Shown piece by piece: positions 54,100 to 62,580 of a stretch of 64,000 bases of DNA. The DNA is from Ligilactobacillus aviarius subsp. aviarius DSM 20655. GTDB lineage: Bacteria; Bacillota; Bacilli; Lactobacillales; Lactobacillaceae. The first letter of the stretch is position 1; every line of letters starts with the position of its first letter. The DNA is taken from NCBI RefSeq assembly GCF_001436315.1, contig NZ_AYZA01000019.1, positions 148,189 through 212,188 on the forward strand, written 5' to 3'. Under the pieces are notes generated by a model that was given only the letters and a program-made list of their open reading frames with translations, did not search any database and had not been told where the DNA came from. A program made the translations under genes and the position numbers.

Positions 54100-54786
54100 A
54101 TGAAGAAAAATAATAAGTTAGTTCTTTTAGGCGCTGCATTAACAATGACTGCAGGCTTAAGCATGGTAAGTGCAAGTGTTAATGCTGATCAAGTAATTAA
54201 TGCAGGTCAATATACTGAAAGTGCACAACAATTACAACAAATCTTTACAAACAAGAACAAGAACTTCTCATTAAAGGAAGTTTCTGTTGAAAATCATAAC
54301 GATAACAAGCAAGAACCAGTATATGAATTAGAAGGATTCAATGCTAAGAAGACTCAAAGTGCAAAGATGGTCGTTAACGCTGAAAAGACAAACGAAGTCA
54401 TCAAGAACAAGACAAAGAAGATGTCTTCAAGCGATAAAAAAGACGCAAATGCATTAAACGTTAATGATGTAAAGAAGAGTCCAGTTGACGCAATCAACTT
54501 GGCTAAGAAGTACGCTAACGTAACCGGCAACCCAACATCATGGAAACTTGAAATGACAAAGGTTAACGGTAACGAAACACCAGTTTATGAAATTGAATTT
54601 AATGGTACAGCAACCGCCGCAAGCTCATCTTCAACTTCATCAGCTAAGAGCTCAAGCGTTAAGAGTACAAAAGCCAAGAAGAGTTCAAAGGCTTCATCAA
54701 AGAAAGCCATCAAGAACGCCAAGAAAGTTACCGTTAAGTTAAATGCAACAAATGGTAACAAGATTGCCGTTGAAAATGACGACTAA
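54100..54786 (+). CDS. Secreted PepSY-domain protein with Ser/Lys-rich insert
   Basis: A 228-residue secreted protein. A signal peptide covers about residues 1-29 (basic start, LVLLGAALTMTAGLSMVS, then SVNAD). Two PepSY-like units follow: residues about 55-105 (SLKEVSVEN, PVYELEGF, KMVVNAEKTNEV) and about 130-228 (SPVDAINLAKKYANVTG, WKLEMTKVNGNETPVYEIEF, VTVKLNATNGNKIAVEN). The second is interrupted by about 40 residues made almost only of Ser, Lys, Ala and Thr between two beta strands. PepSY domains often inhibit or modulate proteases. TATAAT at 54063 and GGGAGG precede the ATG. Confidence 0.8.
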   Translation: MKKNNKLVLLGAALTMTAGLSMVSASVNADQVINAGQYTESAQQLQQIFTNKNKNFSLKEVSVENHNDNKQEPVYELEGFNAKKTQSAKMVVNAEKTNEVIKNKTKKMSSSDKKDANALNVNDVKKSPVDAINLAKKYANVTGNPTSWKLEMTKVNGNETPVYEIEFNGTATAASSSSTSSAKSSSVKSTKAKKSSKASSKKAIKNAKKVTVKLNATNGNKIAVENDD

Positions 54787-54822
54787 TTATTATCACTAAA
54801 GGTTAAATTTATACGATTTAAG

Positions 54823-54853
54823 AAGCTATGGCTATTACGGCCGTAGCTTTTTT
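54823..54853 (+). terminator. Terminator after PepSY gene
   Basis: AAGCTATGGC and GCCGTAGCTT form a ten-base-pair stem with one wobble pair, then six T. Confidence 0.93.
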
Positions 54854-54991
54854 AGTACTTAGAAAATTAATTTCCAGTAAATTAGTATCTTTTCATATTT
54901 GATTAATGTAAAATTAAACTAAGTTTTTTAATAAAATTAGTCATTTGTTGCTTTAATTTTAGATAAATCCGAGCATTAAAAAGGAGAATAA

Positions 54992-56134
54992 ATGAAGAAA
55001 AGGCTATTAGCATCGCGCGTATTTAACGATACGGGGGATTGGTTTTATTATTTTGTGATTGTTGTTATTATTTATACAATGTCGAGGAACCCGATCACGA
55101 TGGGAATATTATCAGCTTCCTACACTTTACCAGGAATCTTGGTTAGTAAAAAATTAGCGAATATTATTAATAAGCTAAATGACCGAACATCTTTAATTAT
55201 GTTTGATTTATTAAGAGTTATTGTCTTAATAGGAATTGTTCTTACGAGTAATGTATGGGTTGCACTAATCTGTGTATTCTTGGAACAAGTTTTTGCGATT
55301 GGAAGTAATCTATCTTTCCAAAGAGTAACCGTGGATGTAGTCCAAGATAAAGAGGAACTTTTAAAGTTCAACCGTCAGCTTAAAGCGTTTTCTAATATAA
55401 GTCGCTTGTTAGTTATTCCGTCCTATTTATTGCTACACCGGTTTGTTTCTAATAAGTCCGTTTTAGGATTAGATATTTTATTTACAATAGTTTCGCTTTT
55501 TGAAACTTTTAGAATTGAAACTACACATTATAAATCTTCAGTGGAAGACATAGGACCGTTAGAACTGAAAAAATTTCATTTTGGAAAAATAACAAAAATG
55601 ATTTTGGCTTTTTCATTATTGAATGTTTTTAGATCATTTGTCGATGCTTACGGAATTATGTATATTGGCAAAATATCGAAAAACGTTAGTATAGGCTATA
55701 CAGCACTTGTTTTTATACTAAGTATTGCTGATTTGTTGGGAAGTCTTATGTCCAAAAACGTCATTAAAATCGAAAACCTTAGTCAAAATAAAATATTAAT
55801 TTGGTCATTTACTAGTATTTTGGTGTTGTTTACTATTCCTTCAGTGATCCATAATGTGTGTTGTTTTATTATAACAATCTTTTTGATTCGACTCGTATTA
55901 TCGATTTTAGAGCTTTTTGCACTTTATAATATGCAATCGAGCGTGCCAGAAAAGATCCACCAGTATACTGCTTTGCAAACGATGGCAGTTGATGGTGTAT
56001 CACTTGTAAATTCAATTGCAGGTGGATTTGTTATTCAGAAAATTGACATATTTAATTATATGAAAATAGTTATTTTAACCGTTTTGATTTTGGAAATCAT
56101 AATAAAAAATATCAATACCTCAAACGCCACTTAA
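54992..56134 (+). CDS. MFS transporter, AT-rich
   Basis: A 380-residue membrane protein with ten to twelve hydrophobic helices. FNDTGDWFYYFVIVVIIYTM near the start resembles MFS exporters of the EntS/MefA type. Codon use is AT-rich with AGA, ATA and TTA common, like the other acquired patches. AAAGGAGAA precedes the ATG. Substrate unknown. Confidence 0.7.
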   Translation: MKKRLLASRVFNDTGDWFYYFVIVVIIYTMSRNPITMGILSASYTLPGILVSKKLANIINKLNDRTSLIMFDLLRVIVLIGIVLTSNVWVALICVFLEQVFAIGSNLSFQRVTVDVVQDKEELLKFNRQLKAFSNISRLLVIPSYLLLHRFVSNKSVLGLDILFTIVSLFETFRIETTHYKSSVEDIGPLELKKFHFGKITKMILAFSLLNVFRSFVDAYGIMYIGKISKNVSIGYTALVFILSIADLLGSLMSKNVIKIENLSQNKILIWSFTSILVLFTIPSVIHNVCCFIITIFLIRLVLSILELFALYNMQSSVPEKIHQYTALQTMAVDGVSLVNSIAGGFVIQKIDIFNYMKIVILTVLILEIIIKNINTSNAT

Positions 56135-56200
56135 AAACTTTTAACGCAGATGCGGAAATTAATAGCTTGATTATCGTTGGATAATTTAATTAAAAAACAA

Positions 56201-56254
56201 AAATATAGTGAATACGGAGAACTTACTTGTCTTTCATTTTCACTATATTTTTTA
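56201..56254 (+). terminator. Terminator after MFS gene
   Basis: AAAATATAGTGAA and TTCACTATATTTT form a 13-base-pair stem around a 26-base loop, then T-rich sequence. Confidence 0.75.
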
Positions 56255-56539
56255 TTTTCATTTTTTACGAACCATTTTTAATAAATTAAGTAGTAAATCC
56301 GTAATAACTATAAATGTTAAATTTTAAAACCCTGTTTCGATACAAAATTCCAAACATTAATTCTTATATCAGGGCCATCACTGAACGTCATCCTATTTTA
56401 GTTATTGTTCGTTTATACCAAAATAAACAACTAAATAATTTATTTTTCAATTTATTTATAGAATAAATGCGTATATTTATATTTAATATAGAAATATCGT
56501 ATGTTATTATTTTGAACATAAAGGAAGGAGTTGTTGTAA
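56255..56539. other. AT-rich gene-free stretch before ribB
   Basis: No gene is supported. On the minus strand a frame of 24 codons (MTFSDGPDIRINVWNF and onward, around 56325-56390) could be the tail of a lost gene. No FMN riboswitch core is found ahead of ribB; the leader is too short and lacks the conserved GGGGCAGGG-type segments. Confidence 0.5.
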
Positions 56540-57172
56540 ATGGAAAATACAGTTGAAAATGCCGTTCAATTTTTAAAGGACGGAAAGTTTATTATTTTGG
56601 CAGATAATGAATCACGCGAAAATGAAGGAGATTTAGTTGCTTTCGGCGATCGAATCACTCCTGAGGTCGTATACAAGATGTTAAATCTTGCTAATAGCTT
56701 AATGTGCGTGCCGATCAATTCAAAGATTGCCAATCGTCTTGGCTTTGAAGTAATGGTTAAAAACAGCACCGATCCAAACGGAACTCCGTTTATGGTGACA
56801 ACCGACGCAACCCATGAAGCAGCTGGGGTTACGACCGGGGTATCTGCTTATGATCGGGCAGCAACCATTAAGTTAATTGCTGATCCAACTTCAAAACCGG
56901 AACAATTTAATCATCCTGGTCATATTCAACCATTGATTACCCAAGATAAAGGAATTCGGGTTCGGAAAGGGCACACTGAAGCAACTGTCGATTTAACTTA
57001 TATCGCAGGGGCTGAACCCGTTACCGTAATTATCGAAGTTTTAAACCAAGACGGAAAAATGGCCCTTACACGCATTAGCCGAAAAGGAACAAATTCCGAT
57101 GATCACAGTTGAACAAATCGAAAAATATCTTGATGATCATCAAATCAAATATGCGTCTGAGTTGACGAAATA
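56540..57172 (+). pseudogene. ribB: 3,4-dihydroxy-2-butanone-4-phosphate synthase, frameshifted near the end
   Basis: RibB converts ribulose 5-phosphate to the four-carbon precursor of riboflavin. The first 185 residues hold all catalytic motifs: ADNESRENEGDLV, the DRAATIKLIADP region, HPGHIQPL and GHTEATVDL. The frame ends in KGTNSDDHS at 57112, unlike the family. In the +1 frame the sequence continues EKEQIPMITVEQIEKYLDD to TAG at 57170, which is the normal RibB tail. An extra C in AGCCG near 57080 explains the shift. The core may still be active with an altered tail. No other rib gene is nearby, so it stands alone. AAGGAAGGAG precedes the ATG. Confidence 0.75.
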
Positions 57173-57222
57173 GGGTAAATCAGAAATAATTAACGTCCAT
57201 CGCAAATTTTGGAGGAAAGAAA

Positions 57223-58461
57223 TTGAAAAAGAATCGAAATGTTGTTGCATTTGCAGGAGTTATGTTTCATTTAATGATCGGATCAGTTTATGCATGGAGT
57301 GTTTTCTCAAAACCAATCATTGCGCAAACCCATTGGAGTGAAGCATCCGTATCATTCGCATTTAGTTTAGCAATTTTTTGTCTAGGGATGTCAGCTGCCT
57401 TTATGGGAAAGGCCGTTGAAAAGTTCGGACCAACCGTTACCGGAACGATTTCAAGTATTTTGTTCGGTTCAGGAATTGCCTTGACCGGATTAGCAATTCA
57501 TTTACATTCACTCATTTTACTTTATTTAGGTTACGGGGTGATCGGCGGAATTGGTTTAGGTGCCGGTTACGTTACCCCCGTATCAACGATTATCAAATGG
57601 TTTCCTGATCGCCGCGGATTAGCAACCGGACTTGCAATCATGGGATTTGGTTTCGCCGCATTGTTGACCAGTCCAATTGCCCAAGCTTTAATTAAGGCCG
57701 TTGGAATCGTTAAGACCTTTTATATTCTAGGATTAGTATATTTCATTGTAATGATCATTTCGGCTCAATTTATCAAGCGACCAAATGAAAATGAAATTCC
57801 AAAGGTTGAAAATGCCAAGACAACGATCAAATCAACGTTCCTTGATGGTAAACAATTTACCGCCAACGAAGCGGTTAAAACCCGTTCATTCCGGCTATTA
57901 TGGTTAATGTTCTTTATCAACATTACATGCGGAATCGGCCTTGTTTCAGCTGCCTCACCAATGGCTCAATCAATGACTGGAATGTCCGTTGCCAAGGCCG
58001 CCGTTATGGTTGGAATCATCGGATTATTTAATGGTTTCGGACGTCTCGTCTGGGCAACGTTGTCAGATTACATTGGGCGGCCAAACACGTTCTCACTGAT
58101 TTTCATCGTCGATATTTTAATGTTAGGTTTAATGTTGATTTTCAAATTACCATTCGTCTTTACCATTGCGCTTTGCTTATTGCTTTCATGCTATGGTGCA
58201 GGATTCTCCGTTATTCCAGCATATCTCGGCGACGTTTTTGGAACCAAGGAGCTCGGGGCAATCCACGGTTACGTGTTGACTGCCTGGGCCGTTGCCGGAA
58301 TGGTTGGACCAGTGTTATTATCCGTAACGCATGAACTATTACATACATATACCGTTACGATCATTGCGTTTATTATCATTGATGTAATTGCTTTGTTCTT
58401 CTCATATCGCATTCGAAAAGACTTCGTTCGTGAAATTCGGAATTTGAAGCAAGAAGCATAA
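57223..58461 (+). CDS. MFS transporter, OFA (oxalate/formate antiporter) family
   Basis: A 412-residue, 12-helix MFS protein. FHLMIGSVYAWSVFSKPI near the start, GYGVIGGIGLGAGYVTPV and WFPDRRGLATGLAIMGFGF near residues 105-150 are the hallmarks of the OFA family. Members exchange organic anions, but substrates vary. The start is TTG at 57223, after GGAGGAAAG. Confidence 0.9.
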   Translation: MKKNRNVVAFAGVMFHLMIGSVYAWSVFSKPIIAQTHWSEASVSFAFSLAIFCLGMSAAFMGKAVEKFGPTVTGTISSILFGSGIALTGLAIHLHSLILLYLGYGVIGGIGLGAGYVTPVSTIIKWFPDRRGLATGLAIMGFGFAALLTSPIAQALIKAVGIVKTFYILGLVYFIVMIISAQFIKRPNENEIPKVENAKTTIKSTFLDGKQFTANEAVKTRSFRLLWLMFFINITCGIGLVSAASPMAQSMTGMSVAKAAVMVGIIGLFNGFGRLVWATLSDYIGRPNTFSLIFIVDILMLGLMLIFKLPFVFTIALCLLLSCYGAGFSVIPAYLGDVFGTKELGAIHGYVLTAWAVAGMVGPVLLSVTHELLHTYTVTIIAFIIIDVIALFFSYRIRKDFVREIRNLKQEA

Positions 58462-58487
58462 ACCTTTTAAAGGTTAAATAATAAGGA

Positions 58488-58516
58488 GCCTGTGTCTGGA
58501 AAGATGCAGGTTTTTT
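58488..58516 (+). terminator. Terminator after OFA gene
   Basis: CCTGTGTCT and AGATGCAGG pair with two wobble pairs and a short loop, followed by six T. Confidence 0.8.
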
Positions 58517-58518
58517 CA

Positions 58519-58950
58519 TTAATTAGAAAGATTGATAGTATATTCCAATTTTCCGTTGTTTGCCGTAACAATTAATTCCATATTCGGATCGTCGGCATTA
58601 AAATATATCTTTGAATGAGTTTGCATGCTTACTTCTTGAGTTACAGGGATAATCACACTTTTTAAAAATCCATTCTTATCATTATCTCGAATATCTTGAA
58701 GTAAAGATTGATTTTTTAAATGAACAGAATATCCATCATTAAAAGAATGAATATCAATAGACAAATTATGGTTCTGATAATCATTTACGATTTCATTCAT
58801 TGTCATTTTTTGTTGCGGAGAATCCTGTTTTATTGTAAATCGATGTTCAACAGATGACGATGTTGAATGTCGATGCGTAACTACTTGTTTATTTTGAGAA
58901 CACGCAGTTAATAATATTATTAAAGGTAAACAAATGAAGAATTTCTTCAA
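58519..58950 (-). CDS. Small lipoprotein
   Basis: A 143-residue lipoprotein. The chosen start is TTG at 58950, giving the signal peptide KKFFICLPLIILLTAC with the lipobox LTAC at residues 14-17; a GGGTGTGA site precedes it. A longer frame from 59016 would put 22 odd residues ahead of the signal. The mature part is Ser/His-rich at first, then a mixed fold with no recognised domain. It would be anchored to the outer face of the membrane. Function unknown. Confidence 0.75.
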   Translation of the reverse strand: MKKFFICLPLIILLTACSQNKQVVTHRHSTSSSVEHRFTIKQDSPQQKMTMNEIVNDYQNHNLSIDIHSFNDGYSVHLKNQSLLQDIRDNDKNGFLKSVIIPVTQEVSMQTHSKIYFNADDPNMELIVTANNGKLEYTINLSN

Positions 58951-59082
58951 AAAAATCACACCCAGTCTTGCATGTTTACATACTTTATAGTTATTATACA
59001 CTCCAAGGATAATCAATATGGTTTCATGCTGTATTTAACACTAGAAGAACAAAAAGATTTTCAACAAAATTAGGAGAGTTTT

Positions 59083-59395
59083 ATGGATTTTAAATTTGGA
59101 AAATTCATTAGAAATATTAACCATATGGAATAATAATGAATTGATTGGTTTGATCCGTGTGATTGGAGATGGGGAGACAATTCTCTACATTCAGGATTTG
59201 CTGATAAGACCTGACTATCAAAATCAAGGATTAGGATCAATCTTACTGCAGAAAATGTGTGATCGTTATCAAAACGTTCGCCAAAAAGTGCTGATAACGG
59301 ATAACACTAATAAAATTAATTCTTTTTATGAGAAAAATGGTTTTGTAAAGAGTGATTATTTAAATCTTAATTGTTATTATTTTAAACAAAAATAG
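59083..59395 (+). pseudogene. GNAT acetyltransferase, N-terminally deleted
   Basis: The 99-residue frame from TTG 59096 contains the acetyl-CoA site RPDYQNQGLGSILL and the FYEKNGF end of a GNAT acetyltransferase. About 30-40 N-terminal residues typical of this subfamily are missing. A good start, TAGGAGAG then ATG at 59083 (MDFKF, like the family start), is in another frame, so an out-of-frame deletion removed the first part. A short tail of another frame (LTLEEQKDFQQN) ends just upstream and may be a further remnant. Confidence 0.6.
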
Positions 59396-59410
59396 CAATA
59401 AAAAATGCAT

Positions 59411-59457
59411 AAAAAACACCCTAAATCTTGGATTTATTTTGTCCAAGATTTGGGGTG
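59411..59457 (-). terminator. Terminator of the glutamine amidotransferase gene
   Basis: A 16-base-pair stem with one mismatch (CACCC-AAATCTTGGA and its complement); six T follow on the minus strand. Confidence 0.88.
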
Positions 59458-59489
59458 CATATCAATTGGCTCTTTTTATTTATCAAGAT

Positions 59490-60164
59490 TTAATTCGAGT
59501 GTGCTGTAATGTAATCCAATAACTGGAACATAATTTGCTTATTTTCTTTTGGAACAGCCTTATTAATAATTCGTTCTTTACTTTGATTTAATACTGAACC
59601 ATCTATGTACGGATAATCATTTACAACAATTTCTTTGACGTTATTATCTAAAGGTTCAAAGTGAAATTGTAATCCAATTACATTTTTTTGATAAAGATAC
59701 CCTTGATTTTTAACGTGATCACTTGAAAACAATAATTGAGCTTTTGGAGGAATTTCAAACATATCTTCATGCCAATGTAAAACCGTTGCTTTTTCAGGAA
59801 TATCAGGAATCAGGTGACTTTGTAAGTATACTGGAGCCCATCCAACTTCCTTAAATGGCGCCTTTACAATTTTGCCGCCTAAAATTTTAGCAATTAATTG
59901 AGCACCAAAGCAAACCCCTAAGATCGGAATGTTTTTGCTTAATAATGATGATACTAATTTGTACTCCTGATGAATCCATGGCAAATCATCATTGGGACTC
60001 ATCGGCCCGCCTAAAATGACTAACATATCAGTATCATTGTCCGTGGGCAATTTACCGAACTGGTATGGATGATAGGTATATACATCATGATGGTGCAACT
60101 TAGCCCATTCTAAAATGGAACCGGCCTTTTCATTGGGAGTATGCTGTAAAATATTAATTTTCAT
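59490..60164 (-). CDS. Class I glutamine amidotransferase-like protein
   Basis: A 224-residue protein with the class I amidotransferase fold. The nucleophile elbow is GVCFGAQLIA with Cys near residue 83, and the His-Glu pair is in GLQFHFEP near 167-170. VILGGPMSPND matches the oxyanion region. Stand-alone members resemble GMP-synthase amidotransferase domains and include gamma-glutamyl hydrolases. The substrate is unknown. Confidence 0.88.
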   Translation of the reverse strand: MKINILQHTPNEKAGSILEWAKLHHHDVYTYHPYQFGKLPTDNDTDMLVILGGPMSPNDDLPWIHQEYKLVSSLLSKNIPILGVCFGAQLIAKILGGKIVKAPFKEVGWAPVYLQSHLIPDIPEKATVLHWHEDMFEIPPKAQLLFSSDHVKNQGYLYQKNVIGLQFHFEPLDNNVKEIVVNDYPYIDGSVLNQSKERIINKAVPKENKQIMFQLLDYITAHSN

Positions 60165-60488
60165 GAAATTCCTTTCTACACTAAAAAAGTGAAATGATTC
60201 TCAAAATTACTTTCAACAAGGTCATTATATTATAAAAGATAAATTTAAAGATAGTATTGCTTATTCTTGAATCAACGTCTCAAATAAAAGTTCCTAAATT
60301 AAATCTCATTCATCGTAATATACTCCTTATATATTAGCTATATCGTAACTAAAACCATACAAAAAATCAATATTAGATTTTATTATATGGATATTAATCA
60401 ATTACTTTGTTAATTTTTAGCCAAAAAAAGAATATCCGTTAATTTTAATGTTACAATATCTAACATAAAATCAAGAAGGAGTAATTTT
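60165..60488. other. AT-rich divergent promoter region
   Basis: The 324-base gap between the divergent amidotransferase and amt genes holds no gene. An extended -10 TGTTACAAT at 60449-60457 could serve amt. No operator repeat was recognised. Confidence 0.4.
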
Positions 60489-61792
60489 ATGATTAGTATG
60501 TCAAATGCCATCTTTGTTTTATTCGCAAGCATTCTCGTATTTTCAATGATCCCGGGATTAGCATTCTTTTATGGAGGATTGGTATCGGCCAAAAACGTCG
60601 TCAATACGATGATTTCAATTTTTTCGATTTGCGGAATTGGAATTTTACTGTTTATCAGCTGCGGATATGGGCTGTGCTTCAGCGGGAATCATTTTGGAAT
60701 TATCGGAAATTTCCATCATCTCTTTTTATCAGGCGTTAATTTAATGAAACCATTTGGGACGACCCATATTCCGTTAGGCGTCGATATTATTTTTCAGTTG
60801 ATGTTTGCTTTAGTAACACCAGCGCTGTTTGTTGGGGCAACATTTGGTCGAATGAAATTTAGTTATTTGATCACCTTCGTATGCATCTGGACCCTCGTTG
60901 TTTACTATCCGCTGGTTCATATCATATGGTCGCCAGCCGGTCTTTTAGCTCAATATGGCTTATTAGACTTTGCCGGTGGAACAGTCGTCCATATCAATGC
61001 GGGGATTACGGCTTTAGTTCTCTCAATCTTACTTGGAAAACGGAGCCGACCGTCAAAGGACGATGATCACTATAATCTTCCATGGATTTTACTTGGGACG
61101 ACTTTTCTATGAATCGGTTGGTATGGTTTTAATGCTGGTTCAGCTCTTGGAATTAACAATGTTGCTCTTCAAGCCTTTATGACAACCACGATTGCGACTG
61201 CATCCGCAATGGTCAGCTGGATGGTTTTGGAAACCATTCACGGCAATCACCCTGATATGGTTGGAATCTGTACCAGTGCTTTATGCGGGCTTGTTGGGAT
61301 CACTCCAGCAGCGAGGTATGTTACCCATGTTGGAGCATTCATGATTGGAATTTTATGTTCACTTGTCAGCTTTATTTACATTACGTTCATTAAACCGCAT
61401 TTAAAATATGATGATCCGCTTGATGCGTTTGGTTGCCACGATGTATCTGGGATCATCAGCTCAATTTTAGTTGGATTTTTTGCAACCGCGAAGGTGAATT
61501 CTAATATTCATGAAAATGGACTATTTTATGGCGGCGGATGGCACTTATTAGGAATCCAACTTGGGGGAACCTTATTTACAATTGTTTTTGTCGCAATCAT
61601 GACTTGGGGTGTGCGAAATTGATTACCTTAATCATTCCAATGCGGGTTAGCAAACAGGCCGAAGATGTGGGACTTGATCAAAGTGAACACGGCGAAAGTG
61701 TTGACTACACGGTCCGAAACATTCGCGACCTTGAGCTGTATCGAAATGAATTCAAAGGACAGTTGAGTCATCTATATCATGACCGGAAATAA
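60489..61792 (+). pseudogene. Ammonium transporter Amt, two lesions
   Basis: The intact gene would encode about 433 residues with the Amt fold: SMIPGLAFFYGGLVSAKNV at the start, HINAGITALVLSILLGKR in the middle, FGCHDVSGIISSILVGFFAT and the tail GLDQSEHGE. An in-frame TGA at 61110 replaces the Trp codon expected in TTFL-IGWYGFNAG, and a one-base deletion near 61615 shifts the tail: TWGVRN stops in frame while KLITLIIPMRVSKQAEDVG lies in another frame. With two independent lesions the transporter is inactive. AGAAGGAG precedes the ATG. No glnK follows. Confidence 0.88.
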
Positions 61793-61838
61793 CAATAAAG
61801 TTATTCCTAAATAAATCAAGATATATCGTGCAAAACAT

Positions 61839-61867
61839 TTGTTTTCAAATTAACTTGCAGATATAAT
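61839..61867 (+). promoter_or_regulatory. Promoter of ahpC
   Basis: TTGTTT and a perfect TATAAT are spaced by 17 bases. No convincing PerR box was found, though the region is AT-rich. Confidence 0.6.
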
Positions 61868-61885
61868 AAACATGAGGTGAGATTT

Positions 61886-62449
61886 ATGAATTATATTGAT
61901 AAAGAAATTGATGACTTTAAAGTTAAAGCCTTTCAAAATGGCGAAACAATCGACGTTACAAAAGAAGATATGTTAGGCCACTGGAGCATTCTCTTGTTCT
62001 ATCCAGCAGATTTTTCATTTATCTGCCCAACTGAATTGGAAGCTCTTCAAGGCATATATGACCAATTCAAGAATGCCGGTGCTGAAATTTACTCATGTTC
62101 AGAAGATACTGAATTTGTACATAAAGCATGGACGGATGCATCTCCTGAAATTGCAAAGATCCAATACCCAATGTTAGCTGATCCAGCCGGAAAGTTAGCC
62201 CGGGCATTTGATGTTCTTGATGAAGAATCAGGCCAAGCATACCGCGGCGTCTTCATCATTGATCCAGATGGAGTAATTCAATCATACACGATCAACAACA
62301 TGTCAATTGGTCGGAGTGCGAATGAAATGTTGCGGACTCTTGAAGCCGCTCAATTCGTTCGTGAACACGGTGATCAAGTTTGCCCTGTAAACTGGAAACC
62401 AGGCGACAAGACATTAAAACCAGGAATGGATCTTGTTGGTAAACTTTAA
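61886..62449 (+). CDS. ahpC: Peroxiredoxin AhpC
   Basis: AhpC reduces hydrogen peroxide and organic hydroperoxides. The 187-residue typical 2-Cys peroxiredoxin has the peroxidatic Cys 47 in FSFICPTELEAL and the resolving Cys 166 in DQVCPVNWKPG, both at the standard positions. The ATG at 61886 is six bases after GAGGTGA. No ahpF reductase gene follows, so another thiol reductase must recycle it. Own terminator. Confidence 0.95.
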   Translation: MNYIDKEIDDFKVKAFQNGETIDVTKEDMLGHWSILLFYPADFSFICPTELEALQGIYDQFKNAGAEIYSCSEDTEFVHKAWTDASPEIAKIQYPMLADPAGKLARAFDVLDEESGQAYRGVFIIDPDGVIQSYTINNMSIGRSANEMLRTLEAAQFVREHGDQVCPVNWKPGDKTLKPGMDLVGKL

Positions 62450-62472
62450 AATTGAATTTTGATATAGAGAAG

Positions 62473-62506
62473 GAGATCTTCACGATAGTGTGAGGATCTC
62501 TTTTTA
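62473..62506 (+). terminator. Terminator after ahpC
   Basis: GAGATCTTCAC and GTGAGGATCTC form an 11-base-pair stem with one wobble pair and a six-base loop, followed by five T. Confidence 0.9.
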
Positions 62507-62520
62507 TTTTGAAATGAATA

Positions 62521-62550
62521 TTGAATTTGCTAAAAAAATTGAGATATAAT
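62521..62550 (+). promoter_or_regulatory. Promoter of MFS gene
   Basis: TTGAAT and TATAAT are spaced by 18 bases, 30 bases ahead of the MFS start codon. Confidence 0.65.
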
Positions 62551-62580
62551 AAAAACATTATATTGAGAGAAGCGAGTTCA

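Noticed and set aside
56255-56539. FMN riboswitch upstream of ribB
   Set aside because: The conserved FMN-aptamer segments are absent; only a plain AT-rich leader is seen.
61110-61112. TGA in amt read as selenocysteine or Trp
   Set aside because: No selenocysteine insertion element is known for Amt, UGA is a stop in these bacteria, and a second independent frameshift shows decay.
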